The notes: a model not told the origin generated them from the letters alone. Positions 1-9,919 are shown, numbered from the stretch's first letter. The stretch is 64,000 nt of DNA from an uncultured Pseudomonadota bacterium (GCA_946479515.1 CAMLGF010000004.1:61347-125346), one strand, 5' to 3'. Made by a program: numbers and translations.

Positions 1-1260
1 TCCATGCTGTACGGCGACATCGATCGCCTGCATCTCATCAACGATCTCGCCGGATTCTCCGAGGGCGATCGCGTCATCGCGCGCTGCGGCGTCATCATCC
101 GCAAGGCGCTGGTGGGCGCGGACAGCTTCGCCTGCCGCTTGTCCGGCGACCGCTTCACCGTGTTCCTGCCGCACATGAATCTCGCGCAGGCGCGCCAGCT
201 CGCCGCGGCCATCTGCCGCGAGGTGTCGGGCGGCACGGACGCGCAGCAGCACCCCGTATCCATGAGCTGGGGCGCTGTGTCGATGAACGCCTCGGACCTG
301 CACCTCGACCATCGGGCGGCCGAAGCCGAGATCGCCTGCAAGACTGCCAAGGATCGTGGGCGCGGACGCGTGGAGGTCTACCAGGACACCGATCAGAGCA
401 TGATCCGTCGCCACGACGAGATCGGGCTCATCGGCAGCGTGCGTGAGGCGCTGCGCCAGCAGCGCATCGTGGTGTTCGCGCAGCCGATCACGCCGCTGAT
501 CAACACCACGTTGCCCGTGACGTACGAGCTGCTGGTGCGCATCATCGACGGCAAGGGCAACCTCGTGGAGGCCGCTGACTTCATGTCGGCGGCGACCCGT
601 TACCAGATCCTGCCCGAGATCGACCGGGCGGTCTGCGAGCGCGCATTCCAGCAGCTCGGCAGGAATACGGGCGCGCCGGTGCGCGTGTCCATCAATCTAG
701 CCGGACCGACGCTGTCGGATCCGGATTTCCTCGAATGGCTGCTCTCGGCCATGTCGAAGCACAACATCAACGGCGCCAGCCTGGTGTTCGAGATCACCGA
801 GGCGGCCGCGGCCGCCAATCTCACCCAGGTGCAGCAGTTCATCCGGCGCATGACCGCGCACGGCGTGCGCTTCGCGCTGGACGATTTCGGTACCGGCGTG
901 AGCTCGCTCGCGTACCTCAAGAATCTCGAGATCAGCACCATCAAGCTGGACGGCTCGTACGTGCGCGACGTGCTCACCAATACGCGCTCGCAGGCACTGG
1001 TGCGCGCCATCGTGCAGCTCGCCGACGCCATGGGCATCACCACGGTGGCCGAGTACGTCGAGTCGAACGGCGTGCGCGACCGGCTCGCGTCGCTCGGTAT
1101 CCAGTTCGGTCAGGGATTCGCGCTGGGCCGTCCGGGGCCGCTGGACGATGTACTTGCCGCCGTCGCCGAGCGTGCGCCGGAAGGATGCGAGCGGCCTTTC
1201 AACGACGAGAAGCCGTTCACCACCCCGTCGGGCATTCCGATCATGTTCAAACACGCGTGA
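1..1260 (+). CDS. GGDEF/EAL-domain c-di-GMP phosphodiesterase, 5' truncated
   Basis: The frame is open to the left edge, so the start lies outside the window; the first visible residues are already inside a GGDEF fold. The GGDEF signature is degenerate (LSGDRF, residues about 46-51 from the first Met), which should abolish cyclase activity. The EAL domain (about residues 140-390) looks catalytic: ELL at the EAL position, INLAG, FEITE, DDFGTG, the Lys of IKLD, the Glu of AEYVE and the Gln of FGQGF are all present. It probably hydrolyses c-di-GMP, with the GGDEF part as a regulatory or GTP-sensing module. What sensor or membrane domain precedes it cannot be seen. The protein ends in a short tail after the EAL domain. 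Confidence 0.9.
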   Translation, partial: SMLYGDIDRLHLINDLAGFSEGDRVIARCGVIIRKALVGADSFACRLSGDRFTVFLPHMNLAQARQLAAAICREVSGGTDAQQHPVSMSWGAVSMNASDLHLDHRAAEAEIACKTAKDRGRGRVEVYQDTDQSMIRRHDEIGLIGSVREALRQQRIVVFAQPITPLINTTLPVTYELLVRIIDGKGNLVEAADFMSAATRYQILPEIDRAVCERAFQQLGRNTGAPVRVSINLAGPTLSDPDFLEWLLSAMSKHNINGASLVFEITEAAAAANLTQVQQFIRRMTAHGVRFALDDFGTGVSSLAYLKNLEISTIKLDGSYVRDVLTNTRSQALVRAIVQLADAMGITTVAEYVESNGVRDRLASLGIQFGQGFALGRPGPLDDVLAAVAERAPEGCERPFNDEKPFTTPSGIPIMFKHA

Positions 1261-1325
1261 GGGGGAATGGAGTCACTGCCCATTTGCTGGCAAAAGGGGA
1301 GTGAAGCCATTTAAGCTCGCGCGCC

Positions 1326-2636
1326 ATGATCAAACTGACGCGCTACCAGTGGACGGTGTTCTTCGCCGCCTGGCTCGGCTGGGGATTCGACATCTTCGAC
1401 GGGCTGCTGTTCAACTTCGTGGCGCCGAATGCCATACCGACGTTGTTAGGCCTGAGCATCGGCACGCCCGAAGCCAACGCGGCCATCTTCTACTGGAACG
1501 GCATACTCAACTCCCTGCTGCTGCTCGGCTGGGCGGTGGGCGGCGTGATGTTCGGCCCCATCTGCGACCGCTTCGGGCGCAAGCGCGTGCTCATGCTCAC
1601 CATGCTGCTGTACGCGCTGGGTACGGCGTCCTGCGCGTTCGTCACCGACATGTGGCAGCTGGTGATCTTCCGCATCGTCGCGAGTCTCGGCATCGGTGGC
1701 GAATGGGCCGCGGGCTCCGCCATGGTCGCCGAGGTGGTGCCCGAGGACAAGCGCGTGGAAGCCGGCGCGCTGCTCTACACCAGCGCCCCGTTCGGTCTCT
1801 TCCTCGCCGCGACGGTCAACCACGAGGTCGCAGGTGGCTGGTTCGCGCACGATCCGTCGATGTCCTGGCGCTATGTGCTGCTCTTCGGCCTGATCCCTGC
1901 CGCGCTGGCATTCATCGTGCGCGCCTTCGTCCGCGAACCAGAGCGTTGGGCCGCGGCCACGGCCAACGCCGCGCCGGCGCGCGTACGCGAGATCTTCGCG
2001 GCCGGCATGCGCTCGCGCACCGTGAGCGCGCTCATCGTCACCGTCGTGGCGCTGATCACGTGGTGGACCTGCAACGCCTTCCTGCCGGTGATCGCCAGCG
2101 CGCTGGCGGGCGCGCAGGCCGTCACTGACGGGCTCGACGTCGCCGCCACCGCAGCCCTCAAGGAGAGCTGGAAGGCCACGGCCACGAACTGGTTCAACCT
2201 CGGCGGCCTCATCGGCACGCTGCTCACGATCCCCGTGGCGCGACATCTCGGCCGGCGCAAGCTGTACGCCGTCTACTTTGCCGCGAGCGCCGCGTCGGTG
2301 CTGCTCATCTTCGGCCTGGACATCCCGTCGGAATTGCGTCTGCGCCTGTGGTTCTTCATCGGCATCTCCGTGTTCGGCGTGTTCGGCAGCTTCCCGTTCT
2401 ATCTACCCGAGCTGTTCCCGACGCGGCTGCGCTCCACGGGCAGCGGCTTCTGCTACAACATCGGCCGGGTGATCACGGCGGGCGGCGTATTCGTCGTCGG
2501 TGCGGTCATCCAGACGTCGCAGGGTGACCCTGCCGTCATCCTCAAGACCCTGTTCATGATGGGGTTCGTGCCCATCGTCGGGTTGCTGCTGCTCCGGTGG
2601 GTCATCGAGACGCGTGGCGAGAAGATGCCGGACTGA
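1326..2636 (+). CDS. MFS metabolite:H+ symporter
   Basis: A 436-residue, 12-helix major facilitator of usual length. The loop 2-3 signature is visible as DRFGRKR (residues about 80-86), and the first helix carries GWGFDIFDG, typical of the sugar/aromatic-acid/metabolite:H+ symporter branch. A second, weaker signature (RHLGRRK) sits in the equivalent loop of the C-terminal half. It acts in the inner membrane; the substrate cannot be read from the sequence and no catabolic genes stand next to it. No strong ribosome site precedes the ATG, but the start agrees with the family's N-terminus. It ends convergent with the secreted-protein pair on the other strand. Confidence 0.85.
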   Translation: MIKLTRYQWTVFFAAWLGWGFDIFDGLLFNFVAPNAIPTLLGLSIGTPEANAAIFYWNGILNSLLLLGWAVGGVMFGPICDRFGRKRVLMLTMLLYALGTASCAFVTDMWQLVIFRIVASLGIGGEWAAGSAMVAEVVPEDKRVEAGALLYTSAPFGLFLAATVNHEVAGGWFAHDPSMSWRYVLLFGLIPAALAFIVRAFVREPERWAAATANAAPARVREIFAAGMRSRTVSALIVTVVALITWWTCNAFLPVIASALAGAQAVTDGLDVAATAALKESWKATATNWFNLGGLIGTLLTIPVARHLGRRKLYAVYFAASAASVLLIFGLDIPSELRLRLWFFIGISVFGVFGSFPFYLPELFPTRLRSTGSGFCYNIGRVITAGGVFVVGAVIQTSQGDPAVILKTLFMMGFVPIVGLLLLRWVIETRGEKMPD

Positions 2637-2648
2637 GAGAGGGCTGAC

Positions 2649-2664
2649 GGCCAGGGGACTGGCC
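2649..2664. terminator. Hairpin between convergent genes
   Basis: A perfect 6-bp stem GGCCAG / CTGGCC closes a GGGA loop between two convergent genes. There is no T-run on either side, so a bidirectional terminator role is only an inference from position. Confidence 0.35.
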
Positions 2665-2702
2665 AATGAGGGCCACGGCAGCGTCGCGTCAAGGTCACCG
2701 CC

Positions 2703-4931
2703 TCACGGCTGCACCACTCGCAGATAGTCGAAGCGCGCCGACGCGCGGTCGGTCACGATGCCGGAGACGCCGGACGGATGCGAGTCATCGACGGCTTCGA
2801 GCAGCAGCTGACCATCGATGTACGCCCGCAGCCGGTTGCCGATGGCGTCCAGACGGAATACATGCCAGTCGCTGACGCCCAGCGTGAACCCGGCGCGGCC
2901 GAGTTCCACGCGCTGCCCGTCGACGAATTTGCCGAGCGACATGCCTTTCGAACTGCGCAACGAGAAGAAATAGAAGTTTTCCTCGTTCGTGTACCGCGTC
3001 ATGACGCCGATCCACTGCTCCTCGCCACCGTCGTTGGCGAAAGCCTCGAGTTGCAGGCGGGATTCGACCGCCTGGTCGGCGGTCGACGGCCCGATGGCGG
3101 CGCGCGCGACCGACGTCACGGAAGCCTGTCGCAGGTAGCCCGCCTCGTAATCGGTGCAGTCCCACTCGGGCGCGCCGCTCTGGCGCAGCAGTCGCTGGCT
3201 GACGAAATCCTCGCAGGCGATGCCATTGGCGATCTCGGCCTCGTAGAGTGGCGTGCGGTGGTAGGGCGTGACCACGACATTGTCGAAATCGACGCTGGCG
3301 CCCTGGCTGAGCACGCCGGCCCGACCGGGCCCGAGCCGATCGTCGTAAACATCGATGAGCCGCCGGTCATTGACGTACACGCGATGGCGGCTGCCGATGG
3401 ACTCGAGGCGCAAGCGATAGCGACCACCCGCGCGCACGGGTACCGCGCGGTTGGCCAGCGTCACGTGCCGACCGTCTTGCAGGCGGCGCAGCGTGAGAAA
3501 GCCGCCGCTGCGCAGCACGGCGTAGTAGTAGTTGGAGGAATCCGTGTAACGGGTCACGAGGCCCACCCAGCGGTCGCCAGCCGCGAAGGTGATCGGCCGC
3601 AAGTCCGCCTGCACCGACTGACTGCCCATGAGGCTGGCGGCGAGTAGTGCGAGCGCGGTGCCGGACGTATTCGATTGGCGCAGCACCCGGCTCGGCCCGC
3701 GCCGAGTCACCGACAGGACGCCGCTCGCGACAGTCCAGCCGGTGGCGTCGCCATCCTCGAAGTCGTCCTGCAGCAGCCGCGGAGCCGACAGGTCGTCGGG
3801 CAATTCGAAGAAGTGCAGGCTGCCCTGATCCGGTGAATCGAGGTTCCAGCCGGCAACGATCACGGTGCGCCCGCTGATCTCCACCGCCGGGCCGAGCGCG
3901 TCCCCCTGGCTCGAGGCGAGCTGCGCCACATGCTGGTAAGCGCCCTGGGAGTCCTTGCGGTACAGCGCGATGCCCATGGGCAGGCCGTCGAACGTGGACG
4001 TCGTCGTGGCGACGTACTCGCCGTCGGCGCTGATCCGCCAGGCGGGATTGTAGTTAGGGCTGAAGGCGCGCAAGGTCGGCAGCCTGCCGGCGGTCGTCCA
4101 ACCGGTCTGATCCCGCCGGTAGACGAGGTTGCCTTGCGGGTCCCAGCTGCCGACGAACAACTCGTCGGCGTGCAGCGCGAGACCCACTCCGTAGTCGCCG
4201 TCCGGCAGCGTGCCATCGGGCTGCCACGCGTCGGCCGGCGCGCCGCGCCGGTACAAGCGTACCTGGTTGGGTGGATGACTCGAATCTTCCTGCGGGTTGG
4301 TGAAGGCGAGGCGATTGCCGTCGAGCGCGAGCGTCCCGCCGGTGTTGGCCAGCTCGCAGATGCGTGTGTTGCCGCTCAGCAGTTGCGGCTCGGTCCAGTC
4401 CTTGACGACCAGGTCCGTGGAAACGACGGAGTGCGTGCAGCGGCCCGCGATGGCGGCGATGGTGGTGCCATCGATGCGCACGCGGCCGTTGGCCCAGGCC
4501 TGGTTGCCGGGAGCGCCGGGGAAAGGTTGCGTGAGGGTCACCCAGTTGCCTTCGAGCGTGCGCCGGAACATCCGCAACGGCGAGGTGGACACCGCCGCGA
4601 GCGTGCCGCTCATCGCCACCTTGGGCTCGTTCCAGCTGTTCTCGTCGGTCGGATCATCGACGAGCACTCGATTGAATACCCATTCGTTGCCGGAACGCTG
4701 GTAGAGCAGGGCCAGCTGGCGGTAAGGATAGTTGTAACTCCCGTCCTCGGAGTAAAGCGCGGTGGCGAGCGCCCAGTCGCCTTCGATGGCCACCGATTCG
4801 CCCAGGAATGTCAGTCCCGTGCGCGGCGCGGTCAGGCGTTGTGTTTCCTCGAGCCCGACGGGCCTGGACTGTGCGGTCATCGCGATGCCCAGCAGCAACG
4901 GTGTCACCAGGGTGAGCAACGGCTTCGTCAT
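2703..4931 (-). CDS. Secreted propeller/lectin-like protein, paralog A
   Basis: A 742-residue exported protein (start at MTKPLLTLV, with a signal peptide and a GGGACG stretch upstream). The N-terminal ~390 residues are short repeats of the FG-GAP/beta-propeller kind. They are followed by two copies of a ~170-residue concanavalin-A-like sandwich; each shows a DRWVGLVTRYTD-type or EQWIGVMTRYTN-type strand, then Y-[YF] pairs, then a YVNDRRLI or YIDGQLLL strand. Such domains bind glycans or proteins, but no catalytic residues are evident. An alternative ATG at 4964 overlaps the stop of the upstream paralog (ATGA) and would add 11 residues. It shares layout with the neighbour at 4961-7066, so the pair arose by tandem duplication. 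Confidence 0.75.
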   Translation of the reverse strand: MTKPLLTLVTPLLLGIAMTAQSRPVGLEETQRLTAPRTGLTFLGESVAIEGDWALATALYSEDGSYNYPYRQLALLYQRSGNEWVFNRVLVDDPTDENSWNEPKVAMSGTLAAVSTSPLRMFRRTLEGNWVTLTQPFPGAPGNQAWANGRVRIDGTTIAAIAGRCTHSVVSTDLVVKDWTEPQLLSGNTRICELANTGGTLALDGNRLAFTNPQEDSSHPPNQVRLYRRGAPADAWQPDGTLPDGDYGVGLALHADELFVGSWDPQGNLVYRRDQTGWTTAGRLPTLRAFSPNYNPAWRISADGEYVATTTSTFDGLPMGIALYRKDSQGAYQHVAQLASSQGDALGPAVEISGRTVIVAGWNLDSPDQGSLHFFELPDDLSAPRLLQDDFEDGDATGWTVASGVLSVTRRGPSRVLRQSNTSGTALALLAASLMGSQSVQADLRPITFAAGDRWVGLVTRYTDSSNYYYAVLRSGGFLTLRRLQDGRHVTLANRAVPVRAGGRYRLRLESIGSRHRVYVNDRRLIDVYDDRLGPGRAGVLSQGASVDFDNVVVTPYHRTPLYEAEIANGIACEDFVSQRLLRQSGAPEWDCTDYEAGYLRQASVTSVARAAIGPSTADQAVESRLQLEAFANDGGEEQWIGVMTRYTNEENFYFFSLRSSKGMSLGKFVDGQRVELGRAGFTLGVSDWHVFRLDAIGNRLRAYIDGQLLLEAVDDSHPSGVSGIVTDRASARFDYLRVVQP

Positions 4932-4960
4932 GCGTCGTCCCGCGATGAATGGCGACCCGG

Positions 4961-7066
4961 TCATGGCTGCTCGACGATGAAGGTCTGGAATGTCGCCGCG
5001 GCGCGATACGTCCCCAAGCCGTAATGCCCACGACTCACCGAGTCATCCAACGCCTGCGCCACCAGCACACCGTCGACGTACGCATGCAGCTGGTCGCCGA
5101 GCACGTCGAAACGCAGCTCGTAGAAGCGGCCGGGCTCCGTGGTGAAGGACTTGGCGGCGAGCACCGTGAGTTGCCCGTTCACCACTTTGCGGATCTGCAG
5201 CTGCCGGGAGCTGCGCAGCGACACCTGATAGTAGTTGGACGCGTCGTGGTAGCGCGCGAACAACCCGAACCACGCCGCCTGGCTGGTCGTGCCGTTGAAC
5301 GAATCCAGACGAAGCCGGGACGTCACGCTCTGGTCGTCGGTGTCCGTGCCGACGAGCGCATAGGCGCTGGTGTCGGTGACGGTCTGCGACAGGCCGTCCG
5401 GGTCGCTTTCGCCCGTGAGCATCCAGTTGCCGCGCGTGTACGTGAAGTCCCGCCCCCAGTCGTACCAGACCTCGCGATAGTTTTTCCAGGCGAGATTCAG
5501 CGCCTCGGTCGGGGCCGCGTACACGTTGTCGTAGTCTGCGCCGACGCGGTAGGCCATGAGCGCGGAGCGACCGCGCTTGAAGGAATTGTCGGTGACGGCG
5601 AGCACCTGAGCGCCGTCGACCGAGGCCGAGAGCCGGTTCCGATAGATCGAGAAGCGCAGCCGGCGCTTCTGACCCAGGTTCATGGGCAATGAAGTCGAGG
5701 CCAGCATCGCGATCGTGCCGTTCACCTTGCGCTTGATCTGCAGCACGTTCGAGCTGCGCCAGGTGAGATAGTAGAAATTGCTCTCGTCGACGTATCGCAA
5801 CCCGAGCCCCGCCCATCGGTCCGTGCCATTGACACGCGTGGGCACGATGTCCGCTTCGATCGACTGGAATTCGGGGGAGTCGCTGTCTGCGAGCACTGCA
5901 TGCCCTTCGTTCGTGAGCCCGACGTTGCGGAATACGGTGTTCGTGCCGGTGCCGGTGACCGCGAATTGACTGCCCGGCGTCTGCTCCCATTGCGGCGTGG
6001 AGTCATCTTCGAAGTCGTCCGCGATCGCGCGCGGCGGCTGGACGGGCAAGGGCAGGTTGAACACTTCCACCGAGCGGTAGCCGAGCAGGTCCGAACCGGC
6101 GACCACGGTGCGGCCGCTCACGTCGAGATCGTCGGTGAAGCCCGAGGTCTGCAGGATGGCGACGTGGTCGAAGCCCGAGCCGTTGTCCACATAGACGTAA
6201 GGCTTGTAGGGATCGTGCATCTCGCCCCAGCTTTCCTTGGTGACCAGAAATCCGTCACGGAACACCACCTGGTAGGCGAAGCCCGATCCGTTGGCGTAGT
6301 CCACGGGCCGCGCGGCGCCCGCGGGCGACCACACGCTGGCCTGGCCGCGATACACCGTCGACCCGGGCGCCACGGTGACGCCGGTCTGCAGCGCCACGGG
6401 ACCGTAGCCGCCGCGCGCGGAAGCCGGCAGATCGAAGCCACCGATGCCCGACCACTCGACGGTGAGGCTGCGCCCATACAGATTCACGCGTGTGTCGTTG
6501 CGACGGACCGCCAGCAGGGAGTTGTTGAGGTCGATGGAGACCGGATGGTCGCCACAGCCCGCCGCCGGCCCGTCGGCACGTCCCGTGATCTCCCAACTAC
6601 CCGTCGAGGACTCGGTGAGCAGCAGCGTGTCGTCGCTGCAGGTGTCGACGCCGACGGCGATGCGGCGCGCCGAGATGGCCACGGATCCTTTCGCCGCGCG
6701 CGCTTCCTCGGGCAGCACCGCTTCGACGTAATCGTTTCCCTGCCGCGTGTATACGTGCAGCGTGGAGTTGCCTATGACCGCGATGCCGTTCTTCATTGCC
6801 AGGCGATCGTTGCCGTCCACCCCCGTCAGCAGCACGCGGCTGTACGCCCACCGTCCGTTGGAACCGCGCCGGTAGAGCGCTGCGCCCGCGTCGGAAACCG
6901 CGATCAGCGCGTCGCCGTCGATGGCGACGAGCTGCCCGAACGACGCGTCGTCGGCATTCGGCGGCGAAAGCGTCTGAACGGGATACAACGTGTAGGTGCG
7001 CGCGAAGCACGCGGGAGCCACCGTGGCCAGGACGACCACGGTCAACGTGCGAACGAAGAATTTCAT
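4961..7066 (-). CDS. Secreted propeller/lectin-like protein, paralog B
   Basis: A 701-residue exported protein starting at MKFFVRTLTVVVL, a clean signal peptide. The frame stays open further upstream, but that extension has no signal-peptide character. The layout matches paralog A: an FG-GAP-like propeller of about 370 residues, then two concanavalin-A-like sandwiches introduced by DDFEDD and by WYDWGRDFTY, each with the N-[FY]-Y-[YL] strand followed by the Y-[RV]-[ND]-[RG] strand. The function is unknown; extracellular recognition or surface binding is plausible. It is the first gene of a two-gene unit and its stop overlaps a possible start of paralog A. The 207 bases upstream hold two TGTAGGAA repeats 35 bp apart on the minus strand but no clear promoter. 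Confidence 0.75.
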   Translation of the reverse strand: MKFFVRTLTVVVLATVAPACFARTYTLYPVQTLSPPNADDASFGQLVAIDGDALIAVSDAGAALYRRGSNGRWAYSRVLLTGVDGNDRLAMKNGIAVIGNSTLHVYTRQGNDYVEAVLPEEARAAKGSVAISARRIAVGVDTCSDDTLLLTESSTGSWEITGRADGPAAGCGDHPVSIDLNNSLLAVRRNDTRVNLYGRSLTVEWSGIGGFDLPASARGGYGPVALQTGVTVAPGSTVYRGQASVWSPAGAARPVDYANGSGFAYQVVFRDGFLVTKESWGEMHDPYKPYVYVDNGSGFDHVAILQTSGFTDDLDVSGRTVVAGSDLLGYRSVEVFNLPLPVQPPRAIADDFEDDSTPQWEQTPGSQFAVTGTGTNTVFRNVGLTNEGHAVLADSDSPEFQSIEADIVPTRVNGTDRWAGLGLRYVDESNFYYLTWRSSNVLQIKRKVNGTIAMLASTSLPMNLGQKRRLRFSIYRNRLSASVDGAQVLAVTDNSFKRGRSALMAYRVGADYDNVYAAPTEALNLAWKNYREVWYDWGRDFTYTRGNWMLTGESDPDGLSQTVTDTSAYALVGTDTDDQSVTSRLRLDSFNGTTSQAAWFGLFARYHDASNYYQVSLRSSRQLQIRKVVNGQLTVLAAKSFTTEPGRFYELRFDVLGDQLHAYVDGVLVAQALDDSVSRGHYGLGTYRAAATFQTFIVEQP

Positions 7067-7273
7067 TGGTGTCCCCTGGATCGGACGGGCGTCCGTAGTT
7101 AGATACGGGTCTGCAAGATGCGGGCCAGGGCCCTGCGCGCGGCGGGTTCTTGCAATGACTTCCGGCAATGCGAAGAGTTTGCGATCCGGGCTGGCAGGAA
7201 TTACCCGGTGGCGCAGCCGAAGCGCGGAATTTCCTACATCCGGCTCGCCGCCGCACGGCAGGTCAAGCAATTC

Positions 7274-9919
7274 CTACAACGCGAAGCTGATCTCCGCACT
7301 CAGTGTTCGCCGCGTATACGGATGGAACGCCCAGTAGCGCTCGTTGCCCAGGTTGTCGATGCCCAACGAGGCGGCCCAGCGCTCGAGGGCCTCGTAGCGC
7401 AGGCGCGCGTCGAATACCAGAAAGCGACTGAAACCGAGATAGCTCTGCCCGTGGACGTCGGCGTTGTCGAGCTGGTTGTACTGGCGACCGCTGTAACGGG
7501 CGCCGAGCGTGGCAGACAGCTTTTCCATTGGACGCCATGTCGCCAGCGCATTGGCTCGCCACTCCGGTACGCGGGGCTGCCAGCTCCCCACCGTCGCAGG
7601 ATTGTTGTCGTTCTCGAGGATGCGCGAGTGCGTCCAGGTGGCGCTCGCCGCGAGCTCGATGGTGTCCCACTGGCGCAGTTGAGCCGACAGCTCCACGCCG
7701 CGTGTACGGATGCGATTCACGTTCTGGATGGTGGTGATGGTCGTGCCACTGAACGCGTCGATCTGCGAGTACAGCGCGTCGCGCGTGTCCTCGAAGAAGA
7801 GCGTGGCACGGAAGTCACCGTGGTCGAACTCGCCGATGGCCGACAGCTCCTGGGTCCACGAGCGTTCCGCGGCGAGTTCGGGATCATGGTTGACGATGGT
7901 GTCGGCCGAGATCGAACCCTGGAACAGTTCCGACACCGTGGGCATGCGCACGGCTTTGCCGGCCGATGCCTTCAACGCCCAGTCCGGATTGATTGCGTAG
8001 GCGACCGCGACCTTCGGCGAAACGTACACTTCGTCGCGTCCGCCCAGTCGAAGTGTGGTGCCCGCATTGCCGATGTATCCGCCGTTCGCCTGCCAGCGTT
8101 CGAGCCGCAGGCCCGGCGTGGCCTGCCATCGATCGGCGAACTCGAAGCTGTCCTGCGCATACAGGCTGGTCAGCCGGGTGTCACCGCCGAACGCGGCAAG
8201 CCGCGCGCCAGCGTCGTCGCGCAGCCAGTCGCCGACAGCGCGAGCCTCGCTGCGCAGATGGTGGCGATCGTCCTGCGCGCCAAGCTCGAGCAGGTGCGCG
8301 CCGTCCGAATGCCCGTGGTGGCGCGCGCGCAGGTGTAGCGTGCTCCAGCCGGTGCCGGAGAAGTCCGCGCGGCGGCCGGCGCCGCCGAGGAGCGATGCGG
8401 GCTGCGCGGTGGAAGGCGAGCGCGACTCGTCCTTGCGATAGTCGTAACGGCTGCCCGTGGCTTCGAGATCCCACGCGCCGATGCGGTTGCGTGCCGACAC
8501 TCCGTGGATGCTGTGCGTGAGCGCGTTGCGCGACGGCGCCATCTCCGTCGGCGTGATGGCGAATTCGTCGCCGTCGATGTTCACGCGGCCCGCGTACACC
8601 GGCGCGCCGGCGGCATCGCGCAGCCAGGTGCCGGCTTCGCGATCGGCATCGTTGTGCCACCAGCCGAAGGTATAGCTCACGCGGCCGCGCTCGCCGACGT
8701 CCTGGGCCAGCTTGATCTTGACGTGATCCTGCACCGTGCGGATTGCGTTTGTCTGGCCTAACAACCACCACTCGTCGCCATTCTGGTTCTGGCCGGCGAG
8801 CGCACCCGTCACTGGCGTTCCGCCCGCGCCCGGCGTTCCACTGGTGATCTGCTTGTTGGCATAGACCAGTGGGTGCGCATCGCTGTCGAGGCGGCTCAGG
8901 TTGATCCACCAGGCCGTGCCGCCGTTCCGGTCGCCGGCGGACAGATTCGCCTGCCAGCCGCCGTAGTCATCCGCGTCGGGGCCATAGGCGCGATAGCGCT
9001 CCGTGAATCTCGCCAGGGAAGCCCGCGTGGTGCGCTCGCCGGGCATGCGCGTGACGTAATCCACCACGGCGCCCACCGAGTTGCCAGGATAGGCGGCGGA
9101 GAAGGGGCCATAGAGCACGTCGACCCGGTCTATCTCTTCCGGCGTCACCAGGCCCCAACGCGGCGTGAAGCTCGCGCCATTGCCCAGCAGGTTCGAGAGC
9201 AGGATGCCGTCCGCATACACCAGCGAGCGGGCGCTGTTTCCGGAGCCCGAAGCGCGGCTGGCCAACACCGCATGATCGAAGTCGCCGACGTAGCGTTTAC
9301 GCACATTGAGACTGGGGAAATACTTGAGCGCGTCCTGCGCGTCGCGGGCGTTGATGCGGGTGGCGATGGCTTCGCGGGTGATGCCCTCGATGGTCGTGGG
9401 GATGGACGACGGCAGCGTGCTGGCACGGCGACCGACCACGGTCACCGTTCCGAGTGTGCGGGTCATCTCGTTCTCGGCACTCGCGATGTCGCGCGACTCG
9501 ACCCGGAGTTGCACTTCGACGCGCCCGGCGTGGCGGAATTCGAGCACCAATGGCACTTGGCTGCCCGCCAGCAGCGGCTGCTTGAGCTCGACGAGCATCG
9601 CGTGCACACCGCCGGGCTCCACCCGGATGGTCTTGCCGGCCGGCAACAGGATCTCGGCCAATGGTCGCATGCGCGCGATTCCCTCGGTCATCGTGGTCTG
9701 GTGGAACTCGACGCGCGCGGCGGCCGGCGTCGACGCGGCGACGAGGGCATCGTCCGTATCGCCGCGATTCTCGAGCGTGAAATACGCGACTCCCATTGGC
9801 ATGCCTGGCGCCGTGGGACGCGCCCAGGGATGAGCGATGAAGATCTTGCCCGCGGTGTAATCATGCGCGGACGCGCTGGCGACCCAGAGCAGGGTCACCG
9901 CCAGAATTGAACGTTTCAC
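7274..9919 (-). CDS. PCuAC copper chaperone fused to TonB-dependent receptor
   Basis: A single 881-residue frame. Residues 1-18 are a signal peptide (cut expected after ASA). Residues about 19-145 are a PCuAC (DUF461) domain with an intact copper motif H-x10-M-x21-H-x-M: H73, M84, H106, M108. A short linker leads to GTVTVVG (157-163), followed by a TonB plug and a 22-strand-type barrel that ends in aromatic-rich strands and a terminal ISFAL. PCuAC proteins carry Cu(I) in the periplasm; TonB receptors of the OprC/NosA kind import copper. The order places the chaperone on the periplasmic face of the plug, where it could take copper directly from the pore. A missed stop from an assembly error is the main alternative, but the frame is clean. 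A DUF2946 gene follows 83 bp upstream. Confidence 0.85.
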   Translation of the reverse strand: MKRSILAVTLLWVASASAHDYTAGKIFIAHPWARPTAPGMPMGVAYFTLENRGDTDDALVAASTPAAARVEFHQTTMTEGIARMRPLAEILLPAGKTIRVEPGGVHAMLVELKQPLLAGSQVPLVLEFRHAGRVEVQLRVESRDIASAENEMTRTLGTVTVVGRRASTLPSSIPTTIEGITREAIATRINARDAQDALKYFPSLNVRKRYVGDFDHAVLASRASGSGNSARSLVYADGILLSNLLGNGASFTPRWGLVTPEEIDRVDVLYGPFSAAYPGNSVGAVVDYVTRMPGERTTRASLARFTERYRAYGPDADDYGGWQANLSAGDRNGGTAWWINLSRLDSDAHPLVYANKQITSGTPGAGGTPVTGALAGQNQNGDEWWLLGQTNAIRTVQDHVKIKLAQDVGERGRVSYTFGWWHNDADREAGTWLRDAAGAPVYAGRVNIDGDEFAITPTEMAPSRNALTHSIHGVSARNRIGAWDLEATGSRYDYRKDESRSPSTAQPASLLGGAGRRADFSGTGWSTLHLRARHHGHSDGAHLLELGAQDDRHHLRSEARAVGDWLRDDAGARLAAFGGDTRLTSLYAQDSFEFADRWQATPGLRLERWQANGGYIGNAGTTLRLGGRDEVYVSPKVAVAYAINPDWALKASAGKAVRMPTVSELFQGSISADTIVNHDPELAAERSWTQELSAIGEFDHGDFRATLFFEDTRDALYSQIDAFSGTTITTIQNVNRIRTRGVELSAQLRQWDTIELAASATWTHSRILENDNNPATVGSWQPRVPEWRANALATWRPMEKLSATLGARYSGRQYNQLDNADVHGQSYLGFSRFLVFDARLRYEALERWAASLGIDNLGNERYWAFHPYTRRTLSAEISFAL

